NCBI RefSeq assembly: GCF_025802015.1
Contig: NZ_JAOYFC010000001.1
Span: forward strand, 248,001 to 312,000
Length of the DNA stretch: 64,000 nucleotides
Direction of reading: 5' to 3'
From: Falsihalocynthiibacter halioticoli
GTDB taxonomy: Bacteria; Pseudomonadota; Alphaproteobacteria; Rhodobacterales; Rhodobacteraceae
This document shows, in pieces, positions 42,015 to 50,980 of the stretch. The notes beneath the pieces were generated by a model. That model was given only the letters and a program-made list of their open reading frames with translations. It was not told the DNA's origin and ran no database searches. Positions within the stretch are counted from its first letter, which is position 1, and each line of letters starts with the position of its first letter. A program made the position numbers and the translations under genes.

Positions 42015-42961
42015 ACCAAAACCTCCTTGGGCTCGGCTCGGAGGTTGCGGGCCAGAAGGTCCATCGCGGCCATGCGAACGGCTACGCCCATCTCGACCTG
42101 CTCCTGAATGACGCTGCGGTTGATGTCATCGGCAATTAGCCCGTCAATCTCGACGCCGCGATTCATCGGGCCGGGATGCATGACAATCGCGTCGTCCTTC
42201 GCGTAGGAAAGCTTTTCCGCATCAAGCCCGAAGCGATGGTAGTATTCGCGTTCGCTCGGAATAAAGCCGCCATCCATCCGTTCTTTCTGAAGGCGTAGCA
42301 TCATCACAACGTCCACATCCGCCAAACCTTCGCGCATGTCATCATAAACCTCGACGCCGAATTCGGATATCTGGCTTGGCATAAGCGTTGGGGGACCAAC
42401 AAGGCGCACGCGGTTTTCCATTTTGCCCAGCAGGATCAGGTTGCTGCGCGCCACGCGCGAATGTGCGATATCACCACAGATCGCCACAGAGAGCCGGTGC
42501 AGCCGCCCCTTTGCGCGGCGGATGGTGAGCGCATCCAGCAAAGCCTGTGTCGGGTGCTCGTGATAGCCGTCACCCGCGTTCAGCACGGCGCAGTTCACCT
42601 TCTCCGCCAACAGGTTTACCGCGCCCGAATGCGGATGGCGCACAACGAGCAAATCCGGGTGCATGGCGTTGAGCGTGAGCGCGGTATCAATCAGGGTCTC
42701 TCCCTTTTTGATGCTGCTTGCCTGCATCGCCATGTTCATCACATCCGCCCCGAGGCGCTTGCCTGCTAGTTCGAAGCTGGCCTGCGTGCGGGTGGAGTTT
42801 TCAAAGAACATGTTGATCTGTGTGAGGCCCGCGAGCGCGTCCGAGTGCTTGGACTTCGAGCGGTTTAGATCAACATAGCTGTCGGCCAAATCCAGCAACG
42901 TTGTGATTTCATCTGGGGCAAGGTGCTCGATCCCCAAAAGATGCTTGGCGCGGAATGACAT
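42011..42961 (-). CDS. pyrB: Aspartate carbamoyltransferase catalytic subunit
   Basis: The 316-residue enzyme condenses carbamoyl phosphate with aspartate, the first committed step of pyrimidine synthesis. FFENSTRTQASFELAGKRLG (about 53-72) binds carbamoyl phosphate; DGYHEHPTQALLDALTI and HPGPMNRGVEID are also conserved. AAGGG lies upstream of the ATG. No pyrI-type regulatory subunit is adjacent; instead the overlapping gene encodes a pseudo-dihydroorotase, as in the PyrB-PyrC' complexes. Gene order is pyrB-pyrX-plsY. Confidence 0.96.
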   Translation of the reverse strand: MSFRAKHLLGIEHLAPDEITTLLDLADSYVDLNRSKSKHSDALAGLTQINMFFENSTRTQASFELAGKRLGADVMNMAMQASSIKKGETLIDTALTLNAMHPDLLVVRHPHSGAVNLLAEKVNCAVLNAGDGYHEHPTQALLDALTIRRAKGRLHRLSVAICGDIAHSRVARSNLILLGKMENRVRLVGPPTLMPSQISEFGVEVYDDMREGLADVDVVMMLRLQKERMDGGFIPSEREYYHRFGLDAEKLSYAKDDAIVMHPGPMNRGVEIDGLIADDINRSVIQEQVEMGVAVRMAAMDLLARNLRAEPKEVLV

Positions 42962-43087
42962 GACAGGCCCTTTCGTCGATTTTCTTGCTTATAGAAACAG
43001 GATACCAAAGGCGCAAATTATTCTTTTGAAGCCGCGAGTACGGATTCAAGCCTTTACCCCGCTTTAGGGGCGGCATAGCTTTGGCGC

Positions 43088-43912
43088 ATGGAGTCGCAAT
43101 TGGGAATTCACGAGGCCAAGGCCTTGCTTGACTGGTACATCGAGTTGGGTGCTGATGAGGCCATTCTCGATGCGCCTGTAAATTGCTATGACCTTCCGAA
43201 TGAACTGCCCAAAGCTGCCTCTGCGCGAAAGCCTGAACGATCGGGCAAACCTAAGGTTGCTGTTCCTGTTATTTCTCAACAGGAAGAAGCAAAGAACGCT
43301 TTTGATGCAGCCTGCAAACGCGCCAAAGAAATCGCCGAAAGTTGCGATACGGTTGAGGCGCTCAAATCGTCCATCGAGAGTTTTGATGGGTGCGACCTGA
43401 AAAAAGGTGCGCGCAACACGATTTTTGCGGATGGCAATCCGCAGGCGTCGGTGATGGTGATCGGAGAGGTCCCGACCCTCGAAGAAGACCGCGGTGGCGC
43501 ACCGTTTATCGGGGCCGCAGGACAAATGCTCGACAAGATGTTCGCGGCAATCGGCCTGTTGCGCAGCTCGCCTGATCCGGAAACGGCGTTGTATGTCTCC
43601 ACTGTGTTGCCATGGCGCACGCCACAGGATCGCCCGCCGAACATGCAAGAGATTGATATGCTGCGATGTTTTGCGAGGCGACACATCGAACTTGCCGATC
43701 CGAAAGTTGTTATTTTGATGGGGAATGTTCCGTGCCAGATTTTGTTGGGCAAGGGGAATATCAACCGCCAGCGTGGTCGATGGACCGAGTTAAACGGGCG
43801 ACCGACATTGCCGATGTTGCATCCGGGGCGACTCCTGCGCACGCCAGCGGTCAAACGTGAAGCGTGGGCTGATTTGTTGGCCCTCCAAGCAAAACTGCGG
43901 GATTTGACCTAG
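43088..43912 (+). CDS. Uracil-DNA glycosylase family 4-like protein
   Basis: The 274-residue protein belongs to the bacterial UDG superfamily once annotated as SPO1 DNA polymerase-related. It has FDGCDLKKGARNTIFADGNP, the motif-A-like GEVPTLEEDRGGAPFIGAAG (about 119-138), then YVSTVLPWRTPQDRPPN and the motif-B-like MLHPGRLLRTPAVKREAWADL. The usual motif A is GEAPG, so Ala and Gly are replaced here (GEVPT). The cysteine pattern for a 4Fe-4S cluster is incomplete (Trp where family 4 has Cys in the LPW segment), as in the alphaproteobacterial branch. It probably acts in base excision repair, but activity is not assured. A 9-base gap separates it from moaB. Confidence 0.82.
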   Translation: MESQLGIHEAKALLDWYIELGADEAILDAPVNCYDLPNELPKAASARKPERSGKPKVAVPVISQQEEAKNAFDAACKRAKEIAESCDTVEALKSSIESFDGCDLKKGARNTIFADGNPQASVMVIGEVPTLEEDRGGAPFIGAAGQMLDKMFAAIGLLRSSPDPETALYVSTVLPWRTPQDRPPNMQEIDMLRCFARRHIELADPKVVILMGNVPCQILLGKGNINRQRGRWTELNGRPTLPMLHPGRLLRTPAVKREAWADLLALQAKLRDLT

Positions 43913-43921
43913 GGAGGCAGT

Positions 43922-44452
43922 ATGGCCGAACGTGAATTTATTCCGGTGCGGATTGCTATCCTCACAGTGTCCGACAGCCGCAGTCTCGCCGAAGATCGCT
44001 CAGGCCAGACCCTTGTAGATCGGCTGGAAAAGGCAGGTCATGTTCTCGCAGATCGCAAGATTCTCCCCGATGAGCGCGAAGAGATTGCCGATCAATTGCG
44101 CGCATGGTGTGCCGATCCGGCGGTAGATGTGGTAATATCAACTGGCGGTACAGGTCTTACAGGGCGCGATGTTACCGTTGAGGCGCATCACGACGTGTAT
44201 GAGAAAACGATGGATGCCTTCGGAACAGTGTTCACGATTGTCTCGATGAACAAGATTGGCACCTCCGCCGTTCAGAGCCGTGCAACCGGCGGCGTAGCGC
44301 AGGGCACCTATCTCTTTGCTCTTCCCGGAAGTCCCGGGGCTTGCAAGGATGCATGGGATGAAATTTTGGTCAAACAGCTCGATTACCGGCACATGCCATG
44401 TAATTTCGTCGAAATTTTTCCGCGTTTGACCGAAAAAATGAGACGGAAATAG
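43922..44452 (+). CDS. moaB: Molybdenum cofactor biosynthesis protein B
   Basis: The 176-residue MogA/MoaB-fold protein is thought to adenylate molybdopterin before metal insertion. AILTVSDSRSLAEDRSGQTL (about 12-31) and ISTGGTGLTGRDVTVEA (about 73-89) form the substrate loops; LPGSPGACKDAWDEILVKQL is the C-terminal signature. GGGAGG lies just before the ATG. It is codirectional with the UDG-like gene, 9 bases apart. Confidence 0.94.
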   Translation: MAEREFIPVRIAILTVSDSRSLAEDRSGQTLVDRLEKAGHVLADRKILPDEREEIADQLRAWCADPAVDVVISTGGTGLTGRDVTVEAHHDVYEKTMDAFGTVFTIVSMNKIGTSAVQSRATGGVAQGTYLFALPGSPGACKDAWDEILVKQLDYRHMPCNFVEIFPRLTEKMRRK

Positions 44453-44517
44453 CGTTTCGGTTCGTATATACCAATAAGCGCCCAATGAACGGCGTGGTCA
44501 TATGACAATAAAATGAC

Positions 44518-44537
44518 GCGTAATCAATGCATTACGC
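44518..44537. promoter_or_regulatory. Inverted repeat, operator candidate before the RND operon
   Basis: GCGTAAT-CAATGC-ATTACGC is a perfect 7-bp inverted repeat with a 6-base spacer. It lies 18 bases before the adaptor ATG and just before the ribosome binding site AAGGAG. Its size and place fit a dimeric repressor site, such as a TetR- or MarR-type regulator, but no regulator gene adjoins. Confidence 0.5.
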
Positions 44538-44555
44538 AATCAAGGAGTTCAACGG

Positions 44556-46040
44556 ATGCGATTTCTGGGCCGTAGTCTGACGGGTGTTTTCCTGCTGGCG
44601 GTAACACTGGGGCTTCTTGCATGGGGCGGAAATACCGTGGTTTCGGCATTTCAAAGCCGAAACGCACAGAGTGAAGCCCAGAGACCTGCGCGCGAGCGTG
44701 TCTTTTCCGCAAATGTTGTTGACCTCGTGGCCGCAGATCATACGCCGGTGTTCACCGCTTACGGCGAAGTGCGTAGCCGCCGAACGCTCGATTTGCGGGC
44801 ATCTTCTGCGGGGCGAGTTGTATTCGTTGATCCAGCCTTTGAAGAAGGCGGGCGCGTTACGGCAGGGCAGTTGCTACTGCGCATTGACCCTGCGGATGCA
44901 GAAGACGAGCTGCGGCGTGTAGAAGCCGATATCAGCGAGGCAGAGGCAGAAATTCGTGCCGCGGAACTCGCGCTGACTTTGGCCAAAGATGATCTGAATG
45001 CAGCCATAGATCAGGCCGACCTGCGCGAAGTTGCATACAAAAGACAGACCGATTTGAAAGAACGCGGTGTGGGCACCGACGCCGCAGTTGAAACCGCCGC
45101 ACTTGCCGCCGCCTCTGCGCGTCAGGCAGTTGTGTCCCGCCGTCAGGCGCTCGCGCAGGCCGAAGTACGTGTTGAAACTGCGAATGCGGCGCTCGCTCGT
45201 CATGCAATCACATTGACCGAGGCCGAACGGCGGTTGGAAGAAACCGAAATCCGTGCTGGCTTTGACGGAACACTTTCGGGCGTTTCCGTTGTTGAAGGCG
45301 GTATCGTGACCGCCAATGAACAGGTCGCGCAACTTATCGATCCGAAATCTCTTGAAGTCGCGTTCCGAGTCTCGACAAGTGAATATGCCCGCCTGCTTGA
45401 TGGCGAAGGCAACCTTGTCGGCGCGCCGGTTTTTGTTGGGCTGGATGTGCTTGGCCTTGACCTTCAGACCGAGGGGAAAATTACGCGTGAAAGCGGAGCG
45501 GTTCAGACCGGTCAAAGCGGCCGTGTTCTGTATGCTGAAATGGCCGATCACAGCGGCTTCCGCCCAGGTGATTTTGTCGAGGTTAAGATTGATGAGCCGG
45601 AGCTTAAGAACGTTGCGCGCGTGCCGTCTTTGGCGTTGAACGCAAGCGGCGAAGTGCTCGTTTTAGGGCCGGAAGACCGGCTGCAGTCTGTTTCTGTAGA
45701 GGTGTTAAGGCGTCAGGATGATGAAGTCCTGATCCGTGCCGATGGCCACTATGGCGAACAAATTGTGGCGGAACGGTCTCCATTGCTTGGCGCGGGCATC
45801 AAGGTGCGCCCACTGGTGGCTGGTCAGGAGCAGAGCGCCGAAGGTACGAACGCCGAGGGAGCGCCGCCAGCCGCCGAGATGGTGACCCTGACAGATGAGC
45901 GGCGCGCAGCACTTGTCGCCTTTGTCGAGAGTAACCAACGTATGCCGCAGGAAGCACGCGAGCGTATTCTCGGGCAACTTGCGCAGCCTGAAGTTCCAGT
46001 GAACGTCGTTGATCGGCTTGAGCAGCGGATGGGAGGCTAA
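44556..46040 (+). CDS. RND efflux periplasmic adaptor (MFP family)
   Basis: The 494-residue protein starts with a membrane anchor (LTGVFLLAVTLGLLAWGG) and has the biotinyl-lipoyl halves (RASSAGRVVFVDPAFEEGGR and ETEIRAGFDGTLSGVSVVEG) flanking a long alpha hairpin (about 110-210). A beta-barrel and membrane-proximal domain follow. The C-terminal 60 residues (MVTLTDERRAALVAFVESNQ onwards) form an extra helical tail not seen in classical AcrA. It docks the RND pump to an outer-membrane channel, for which no gene is adjacent. Its stop codon lies 2 bases before the permease start. Confidence 0.9.
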   Translation: MRFLGRSLTGVFLLAVTLGLLAWGGNTVVSAFQSRNAQSEAQRPARERVFSANVVDLVAADHTPVFTAYGEVRSRRTLDLRASSAGRVVFVDPAFEEGGRVTAGQLLLRIDPADAEDELRRVEADISEAEAEIRAAELALTLAKDDLNAAIDQADLREVAYKRQTDLKERGVGTDAAVETAALAAASARQAVVSRRQALAQAEVRVETANAALARHAITLTEAERRLEETEIRAGFDGTLSGVSVVEGGIVTANEQVAQLIDPKSLEVAFRVSTSEYARLLDGEGNLVGAPVFVGLDVLGLDLQTEGKITRESGAVQTGQSGRVLYAEMADHSGFRPGDFVEVKIDEPELKNVARVPSLALNASGEVLVLGPEDRLQSVSVEVLRRQDDEVLIRADGHYGEQIVAERSPLLGAGIKVRPLVAGQEQSAEGTNAEGAPPAAEMVTLTDERRAALVAFVESNQRMPQEARERILGQLAQPEVPVNVVDRLEQRMGG

Positions 46041-46042
46041 CC

Positions 46043-49000
46043 ATGCGCAATACCAACAAAATGGCGGGCGGAATCCTCTCGTATTTCACACGCCACGCAA
46101 CCGCTGCGAACCTCTTGCTTGTGGTCCTTATCGTTGCGGGTCTTGCGGCGGTTCCAAACATGCGCGCGCAGTTTTTCCCCGATGTTGTTATCGACTCGGT
46201 TTCCGTTTCGGTCGATTGGGAAGGCGCAGGCGCGGAGGACGTGGATACTGCTATTGTCCAGCTTTTGGAGCCAGCTTTGCTTGGTGTCGAAGGCGTTGAA
46301 TCTTCCTATTCCACATCACGCGAAGGCTCCGCGCAGATAAGCCTCGATTTCGAAGATGGCTGGGATATGTCGCGCGCGGCGGATGAGGTTCAGGCGGCCG
46401 TTGATTCCGTGTCTAACCTGCCTGAAGACGCTGAAGATCCGAACGTCCGCCGCGGTGCTTGGCGGGATCGTGTTACCGATGTCGTGATCGAAGGGCCTGT
46501 GGATGTCGAGCAGCTCGGTCGGCTCGCCGACGAGTTTGTTACGCGGTTGTTTTCCGTTGGTGTGACCCGCACAACGCTGCGAGGGTTCGCTGCGCCTGAG
46601 ACAATTGTAGAGGTGCCGTCAACGTCGCTTATCAAGAATGATGTCTCGATGCAGGCGATCGCGACAGCGATTGCAGCCGAAGTTGATGCTGATCCAGCAG
46701 GGGATGTTGAAGGCGCAAACGCGCGCGTCAGAACGGGCGTCGCCAAGCGAAGCGCAGAAGAAATTGCCGATATTATCCTTCGCAGTGAGCCCGACGGAAC
46801 ACAGCTCCGCATCGGTGATGTTGCCTCGGTGACGCAGCAAGGCATCGACAGCGATCGCGCCTATTTTGTCGGAGAGAACCCAGCGATCTCCATTCGGATT
46901 GACCGCTCCGCAAGCGGGGATGCGATTGCGATTCAGCAGCAGGTTGAGGATGTCGCGGAAGAAATGCGCATCTCCTTGCCGAAGGACGTAAACATAACCC
47001 TAATTCGTACCCGTGCAGAGGCGATTACGGGCCGTCTTGCCCTATTGCTTGATAACGGCCTCATGGGGTTGGGGCTTGTTGTGATGCTGTTGTTCCTGTT
47101 TCTCAATGCACGTATTGCGCTTTGGGTTGCCGCGGGGATTCCGGTTGCGATGTTGGCTGCGATATCGCTGATGTATGCGGCGGGGCTCACGTTCAATATG
47201 ATCTCGTTGTTTGCATTGATAATCACGCTTGGCATTGTGGTGGATGACGCGATTGTTGTTGGCGAACATGCCGATTTCCGTGCGCGTCGATTGGGCGAAA
47301 GCCCGTTGGTCGCTGCCGAGAACGCGGCTATTCGTATGGCGCCGCCCGTATTCTCCGCAACGGTTACAACCGTCATCGCGTTCTTTGGGCTCGTTGCAAT
47401 TGGTGGTCGATTTGGCAGCTTGATCGCCGACATACCCTTTACTGTGATTGTGGTGTTGATTGCGTCACTTGTTGAATGTTTCCTTATCCTGCCAAACCAC
47501 ATGGCTCACGCGCTCCGCCACGCAGGTAAAAACAACTGGTACGACTGGCCCAATCGCGTGGTGAACCGTGGCTTTAGCTGGTTCCGTGACAACATATTCC
47601 GCCGATTCATGAGGCTCGTTGTCGTCGCGCGTTATCCGGTGATTGCAATGACGGTTGTGCTGTTGTCGATTCAGGCGGCGCATTTCATCAATGGCGACGT
47701 GCAGTGGCGTTTCTTTAACGCGCCGGAGCAGAGTTCTGTCTCGGGCAACTTCGCCATGGTCAACGGCGCGACGCGCGAAGATACGTTTGCGATGATGCAG
47801 GAGATGCAGCGCGCCGCAACGGATCTTGGTGCGCGTTATGAAGAAGAGTACGGCACCAATCCTATCGTCTACACCCTTGCTGAAATTGGCGGGAATACGG
47901 GGCGAGGCCTGTCGGGCGTGGACACGAAAGATAGCGATCTACTTGGCTCCATTGCGATTGAGTTGATAGATTCCGATTACCGCCCCTATAGCGCCTTTGC
48001 CTTTGTGGCCGCGCTTCAAGAAGAAGTGCGCCAACACCCGCTCGCCGAGGTTGTCAGCTTCCGTGGCTGGCGGTCTGGCCCCGGTGGGGATTCGCTTGAT
48101 GTGCAGTTTTACGGCGCGGAAGCGCCAACGTTGAAAGCAACTGCAGAGGCGCTCAAAACCGCGCTGACGCAATTTCCAGAAGTCTCGGCCGTTGAGGATA
48201 GTCTGTCTTATGACAAGGAGGAGATGATCCTTGAACTCACCCCGCAGGGTCAGGCTATGGGCTTCTCGATTGATACACTTGGCCGCGTGCTGCGTGATCG
48301 GCTCAACGGGATTGAAGCCGCCACCTATCCAGACGGGCCGCGCAGCGCGAAAATCCGAGTTGAATTGCCAGAAGGCGAACTTTCAGCCGACTTCCTAGAA
48401 CGCTCCTACATGAGAAGCGAAACGGGGGATTACCTAAAGCTTGCCGACATCGTTCGTGTCGATCAGCAGAGCGGATTTTCCACCGTTCGCCGAGAGAATG
48501 GCATACGGGTTGTTTCGGTAACGGGTGATATTTCCGAAGACGATCCCGACCGCGCCAGCGCGATCATGACACAGCTTGAAGAAGAGATCCTTCCGGAGTT
48601 GGAAAGCGAGTTTGGCGTCGGTTGGCGGCTTGCAGGATTGGCTGAGCAAGAACAGGAATTCCTGACCGATGCGCTTGTTGGTTTCGTGATGTGTCTAACC
48701 GGTATTTACCTCACATTGGCTTGGGTCTTTAGCAGTTGGACGCGGCCAATTGTTGTGATGGCCATTATTCCCTTCGGCCTTGTCGGGACGATTTACGGCC
48801 ATCTTGTATGGGAAGTGCCGCTCTCTATGTTCTCTGTTGTCGGGCTGATCGGCATGACGGGTATCATTATCAACGACTCGATTGTTTTGATCACGACAAT
48901 TGACGAATACGCCGAAGAGCGTGGCTTGTTCCCCGCTATCATTGATGGCGTGGCTGACCGTTTGCGTCCTGTTATGCTTACAACGCTGACAACGGTGCTT

Positions 49001-49465
49001 GGCCTCGCGCCTCTGTTGTTTGAATCCTCAAGTCAGGCGCAGTTCCTGAAGCCAACGGTTGTAACGCTTGTTTACGGACTTGGGTTCGGGATGGTATTGG
49101 TGTTGCTTGTTGTGCCCTCGCTTATCGCAATTCAGAGTGATTTCTCGGGACGGATTGCCTCGGCGCGCCGTGCATTCCGTTTCCCTGAGGGCGGGCGACT
49201 TGTGTCGTTTGTATCGACAGCGGTGGCGCTGTTCGCGTTGCTTGCATTTGCAGTAACAATGGGCGTTTCGATTGTTACCGGAGAATTCGCAGGGGTCTTG
49301 TTGGCGCTCATGCCGGGATTGGCCAATGCGCCGTTGATCGCAACAAGTTTCGCGCTTTTTGTCGGTCTGACGCTTTTGGCAACACTCATCGGCTTCTTCA
49401 TCGGCGCGGTTCTGTTTGGCCGAAGCGAACCGCGAAGCGTTCAGGACTCTCCGACGCAGCCTTGA
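46043..49465 (+). CDS. RND efflux permease (HAE1-like)
   Basis: The 1140-residue inner-membrane proton antiporter has twelve helices and two large periplasmic loops. The start NTNKMAGGILSYFTRHATAA precedes helix 1. Helix 4 carries the proton-relay pair in IVVDDAIVVGEHADFRARR (about 399-417). The second half (about 560-1085) repeats this with GIIINDSIVLITTIDEYA. It is longer than AcrB by an extra C-terminal segment of two helices (about 1055-1110). Substrate is unknown, probably drugs or lipophiles. Its last 25 bases overlap the tail of the convergent DsbD-like gene. Confidence 0.92.
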   Translation: MRNTNKMAGGILSYFTRHATAANLLLVVLIVAGLAAVPNMRAQFFPDVVIDSVSVSVDWEGAGAEDVDTAIVQLLEPALLGVEGVESSYSTSREGSAQISLDFEDGWDMSRAADEVQAAVDSVSNLPEDAEDPNVRRGAWRDRVTDVVIEGPVDVEQLGRLADEFVTRLFSVGVTRTTLRGFAAPETIVEVPSTSLIKNDVSMQAIATAIAAEVDADPAGDVEGANARVRTGVAKRSAEEIADIILRSEPDGTQLRIGDVASVTQQGIDSDRAYFVGENPAISIRIDRSASGDAIAIQQQVEDVAEEMRISLPKDVNITLIRTRAEAITGRLALLLDNGLMGLGLVVMLLFLFLNARIALWVAAGIPVAMLAAISLMYAAGLTFNMISLFALIITLGIVVDDAIVVGEHADFRARRLGESPLVAAENAAIRMAPPVFSATVTTVIAFFGLVAIGGRFGSLIADIPFTVIVVLIASLVECFLILPNHMAHALRHAGKNNWYDWPNRVVNRGFSWFRDNIFRRFMRLVVVARYPVIAMTVVLLSIQAAHFINGDVQWRFFNAPEQSSVSGNFAMVNGATREDTFAMMQEMQRAATDLGARYEEEYGTNPIVYTLAEIGGNTGRGLSGVDTKDSDLLGSIAIELIDSDYRPYSAFAFVAALQEEVRQHPLAEVVSFRGWRSGPGGDSLDVQFYGAEAPTLKATAEALKTALTQFPEVSAVEDSLSYDKEEMILELTPQGQAMGFSIDTLGRVLRDRLNGIEAATYPDGPRSAKIRVELPEGELSADFLERSYMRSETGDYLKLADIVRVDQQSGFSTVRRENGIRVVSVTGDISEDDPDRASAIMTQLEEEILPELESEFGVGWRLAGLAEQEQEFLTDALVGFVMCLTGIYLTLAWVFSSWTRPIVVMAIIPFGLVGTIYGHLVWEVPLSMFSVVGLIGMTGIIINDSIVLITTIDEYAEERGLFPAIIDGVADRLRPVMLTTLTTVLGLAPLLFESSSQAQFLKPTVVTLVYGLGFGMVLVLLVVPSLIAIQSDFSGRIASARRAFRFPEGGRLVSFVSTAVALFALLAFAVTMGVSIVTGEFAGVLLALMPGLANAPLIATSFALFVGLTLLATLIGFFIGAVLFGRSEPRSVQDSPTQP

Positions 49466-50283
49466 ATGTCGATTACTTCCCGCGTGCCAAGAAGAGTGAT
49501 CCTTACGTCTTGCCGTTGAATGGAAACGGGGCTGCCGGTCTCACTTTCAATCTCTGCAACAGCGTGGACGGTTTGGCCCTTCTGGGCGGTACTTGTGGGG
49601 CCGACCCAAAAGGATTGATCCGCGTGCTCAATAACCGCATGAACCTTACCGATGTCTTGGTTCATTTTAGTTGTTGTGTTGATGGAAATGCCGTTCTCTG
49701 TTGGCGAAATTCCACATTTTGTCGCTGATAATCCGGCCTGCCGCGCGCTTTTGGGCAAGTCCTTTAGCGCTGCGTTGATCTCTGCTGATTTTCGCGTGTT
49801 TTCTGGCTTCAATGGTTGCGAGATATCGAACTGCACCGGAACGCAAATGTCCTTGCAAACGCCAAGCTCGATAGTTCCTGCCAACTCTGCGGCTTGGCCT
49901 TTGTTGGTTGGCACTACAATGATCGGTAAAACCACGCGGTCGCGGTACACAAAAGATGTCAGGCCGTATTTCTCATCGATTTCCGGACGGGGCCATACGA
50001 TAGAGGCGCCGCCTACATTTTTGCTCGCGGTCCAGTCGTATTCCATCGGAATGCCGGAATCCCCGGGAATTCGCCAATATGTAACCCACCCGGGCGCTAG
50101 ATCGACCTTGAGGGCAGTAACATAAGTGCCGTCGGTATTCTTCCAGCCCGAGAGCGTACTGACTTTAATCACCTTGTCCGCGTCAAACCCACCCGCAATC
50201 GCAGGAGCGCTAATAAGCAGCGCGAGACACGTGTTTTTGAGCGTGCGCAAGGCAGAATTGGTGCGATTTCTGGGGTGTTTCAT
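49441..50283 (-). CDS. DsbD N-terminal domain-like exported thiol protein
   Basis: The 280-residue protein has a signal peptide (TCLALLISAPAIA, cleavage near AIA-GG) and resembles the immunoglobulin-like N-terminal domain of DsbD. The reactive pair GVCKDICVPVQF lies at about 143-154, matching the Cys-x3-Cys of DsbD-alpha. No transmembrane or thioredoxin domain follows, so it is a free-standing periplasmic thiol carrier, perhaps for cytochrome c or copper handling. ATG 50283 has AAGGAG; the frame opens eight codons earlier without one. Its 3' end overlaps the RND permease gene by 25 bases. Confidence 0.8.
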   Translation of the reverse strand: MKHPRNRTNSALRTLKNTCLALLISAPAIAGGFDADKVIKVSTLSGWKNTDGTYVTALKVDLAPGWVTYWRIPGDSGIPMEYDWTASKNVGGASIVWPRPEIDEKYGLTSFVYRDRVVLPIIVVPTNKGQAAELAGTIELGVCKDICVPVQFDISQPLKPENTRKSAEINAALKDLPKSARQAGLSATKCGISPTENGISINTTTKMNQDIGKVHAVIEHADQSFWVGPTSTAQKGQTVHAVAEIESETGSPVSIQRQDVRITLLGTREVIDIQGCVGES

Positions 50284-50410
50284 AGTGTTGCTCCTTGAGC
50301 CGAACAATAGAGATCAGCTTTGAAATAGGAAGTCACAATGCGATGAAGTGCTTGTGAAACAGAGTGGATCGCCTCTTGAAAACTTAAGCCATTGAGCGCA
50401 CCATGACCCC

Positions 50411-50980
50411 ATGGACATTGAAGACCATAGCCTTTGTGGAAAGCTTCTCATCGCCATGCCTGGCATGGGGGACACAAGGTTTGACCATAGCGTAATCTAT
50501 CTTTGCGCCCATTCTGACGAAGGGTCGATGGGGTTGATCGTCAATAAACCCTCCCTTGATATCAAGATCGACACGCTGCTTGAGCAACTCGATATTCCAA
50601 AAGGGGAGCAGAGCTCTGATATTCGCGTACACTTTGGCGGCCCTGTCGAACATGGGCGCGGATTCGTGCTGCATTCGCGTGATTATGATGCCGGAGATTC
50701 CACGCTTCATGTGGATGATAGCTTTGGAATGACCGCAACGATCAGCATTCTTGAGGACATCGCCCAAGGACAGGGACCAAGAAATGCAATTCTTGCACTG
50801 GGTTATGCGGGGTGGGGTGCTGGGCAGCTTGAAGGTGAGATTCTAGCAAACGGATGGCTCACAGCCGATGCAGAGCCGGAATTGGTTTTTAATATGGAGA
50901 ACGATGAAAAGTGGAGCGCCGCCCTTGAAACGCTTGGGGTAAGCCCGCTTGTTTTGTCTTCTACGTCCGGTAATGCCTAA
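50411..50980 (+). CDS. YqgE/AlgH family protein
   Basis: The 189-residue cytosolic protein has the typical start LCGKLLIAMPGMGDTRFDHS and IYLCAHSDEGSMGLIVNKPS (about 8-47), then HFGGPVEHGRGFVLHS and ALGYAGWGAGQLEGEI (about 128-143). AlgH was once proposed as an alginate regulator, but the family function is unsettled. Its stop codon overlaps that of the convergent tsaC-like gene by 4 bases. Confidence 0.92.
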   Translation: MDIEDHSLCGKLLIAMPGMGDTRFDHSVIYLCAHSDEGSMGLIVNKPSLDIKIDTLLEQLDIPKGEQSSDIRVHFGGPVEHGRGFVLHSRDYDAGDSTLHVDDSFGMTATISILEDIAQGQGPRNAILALGYAGWGAGQLEGEILANGWLTADAEPELVFNMENDEKWSAALETLGVSPLVLSSTSGNA

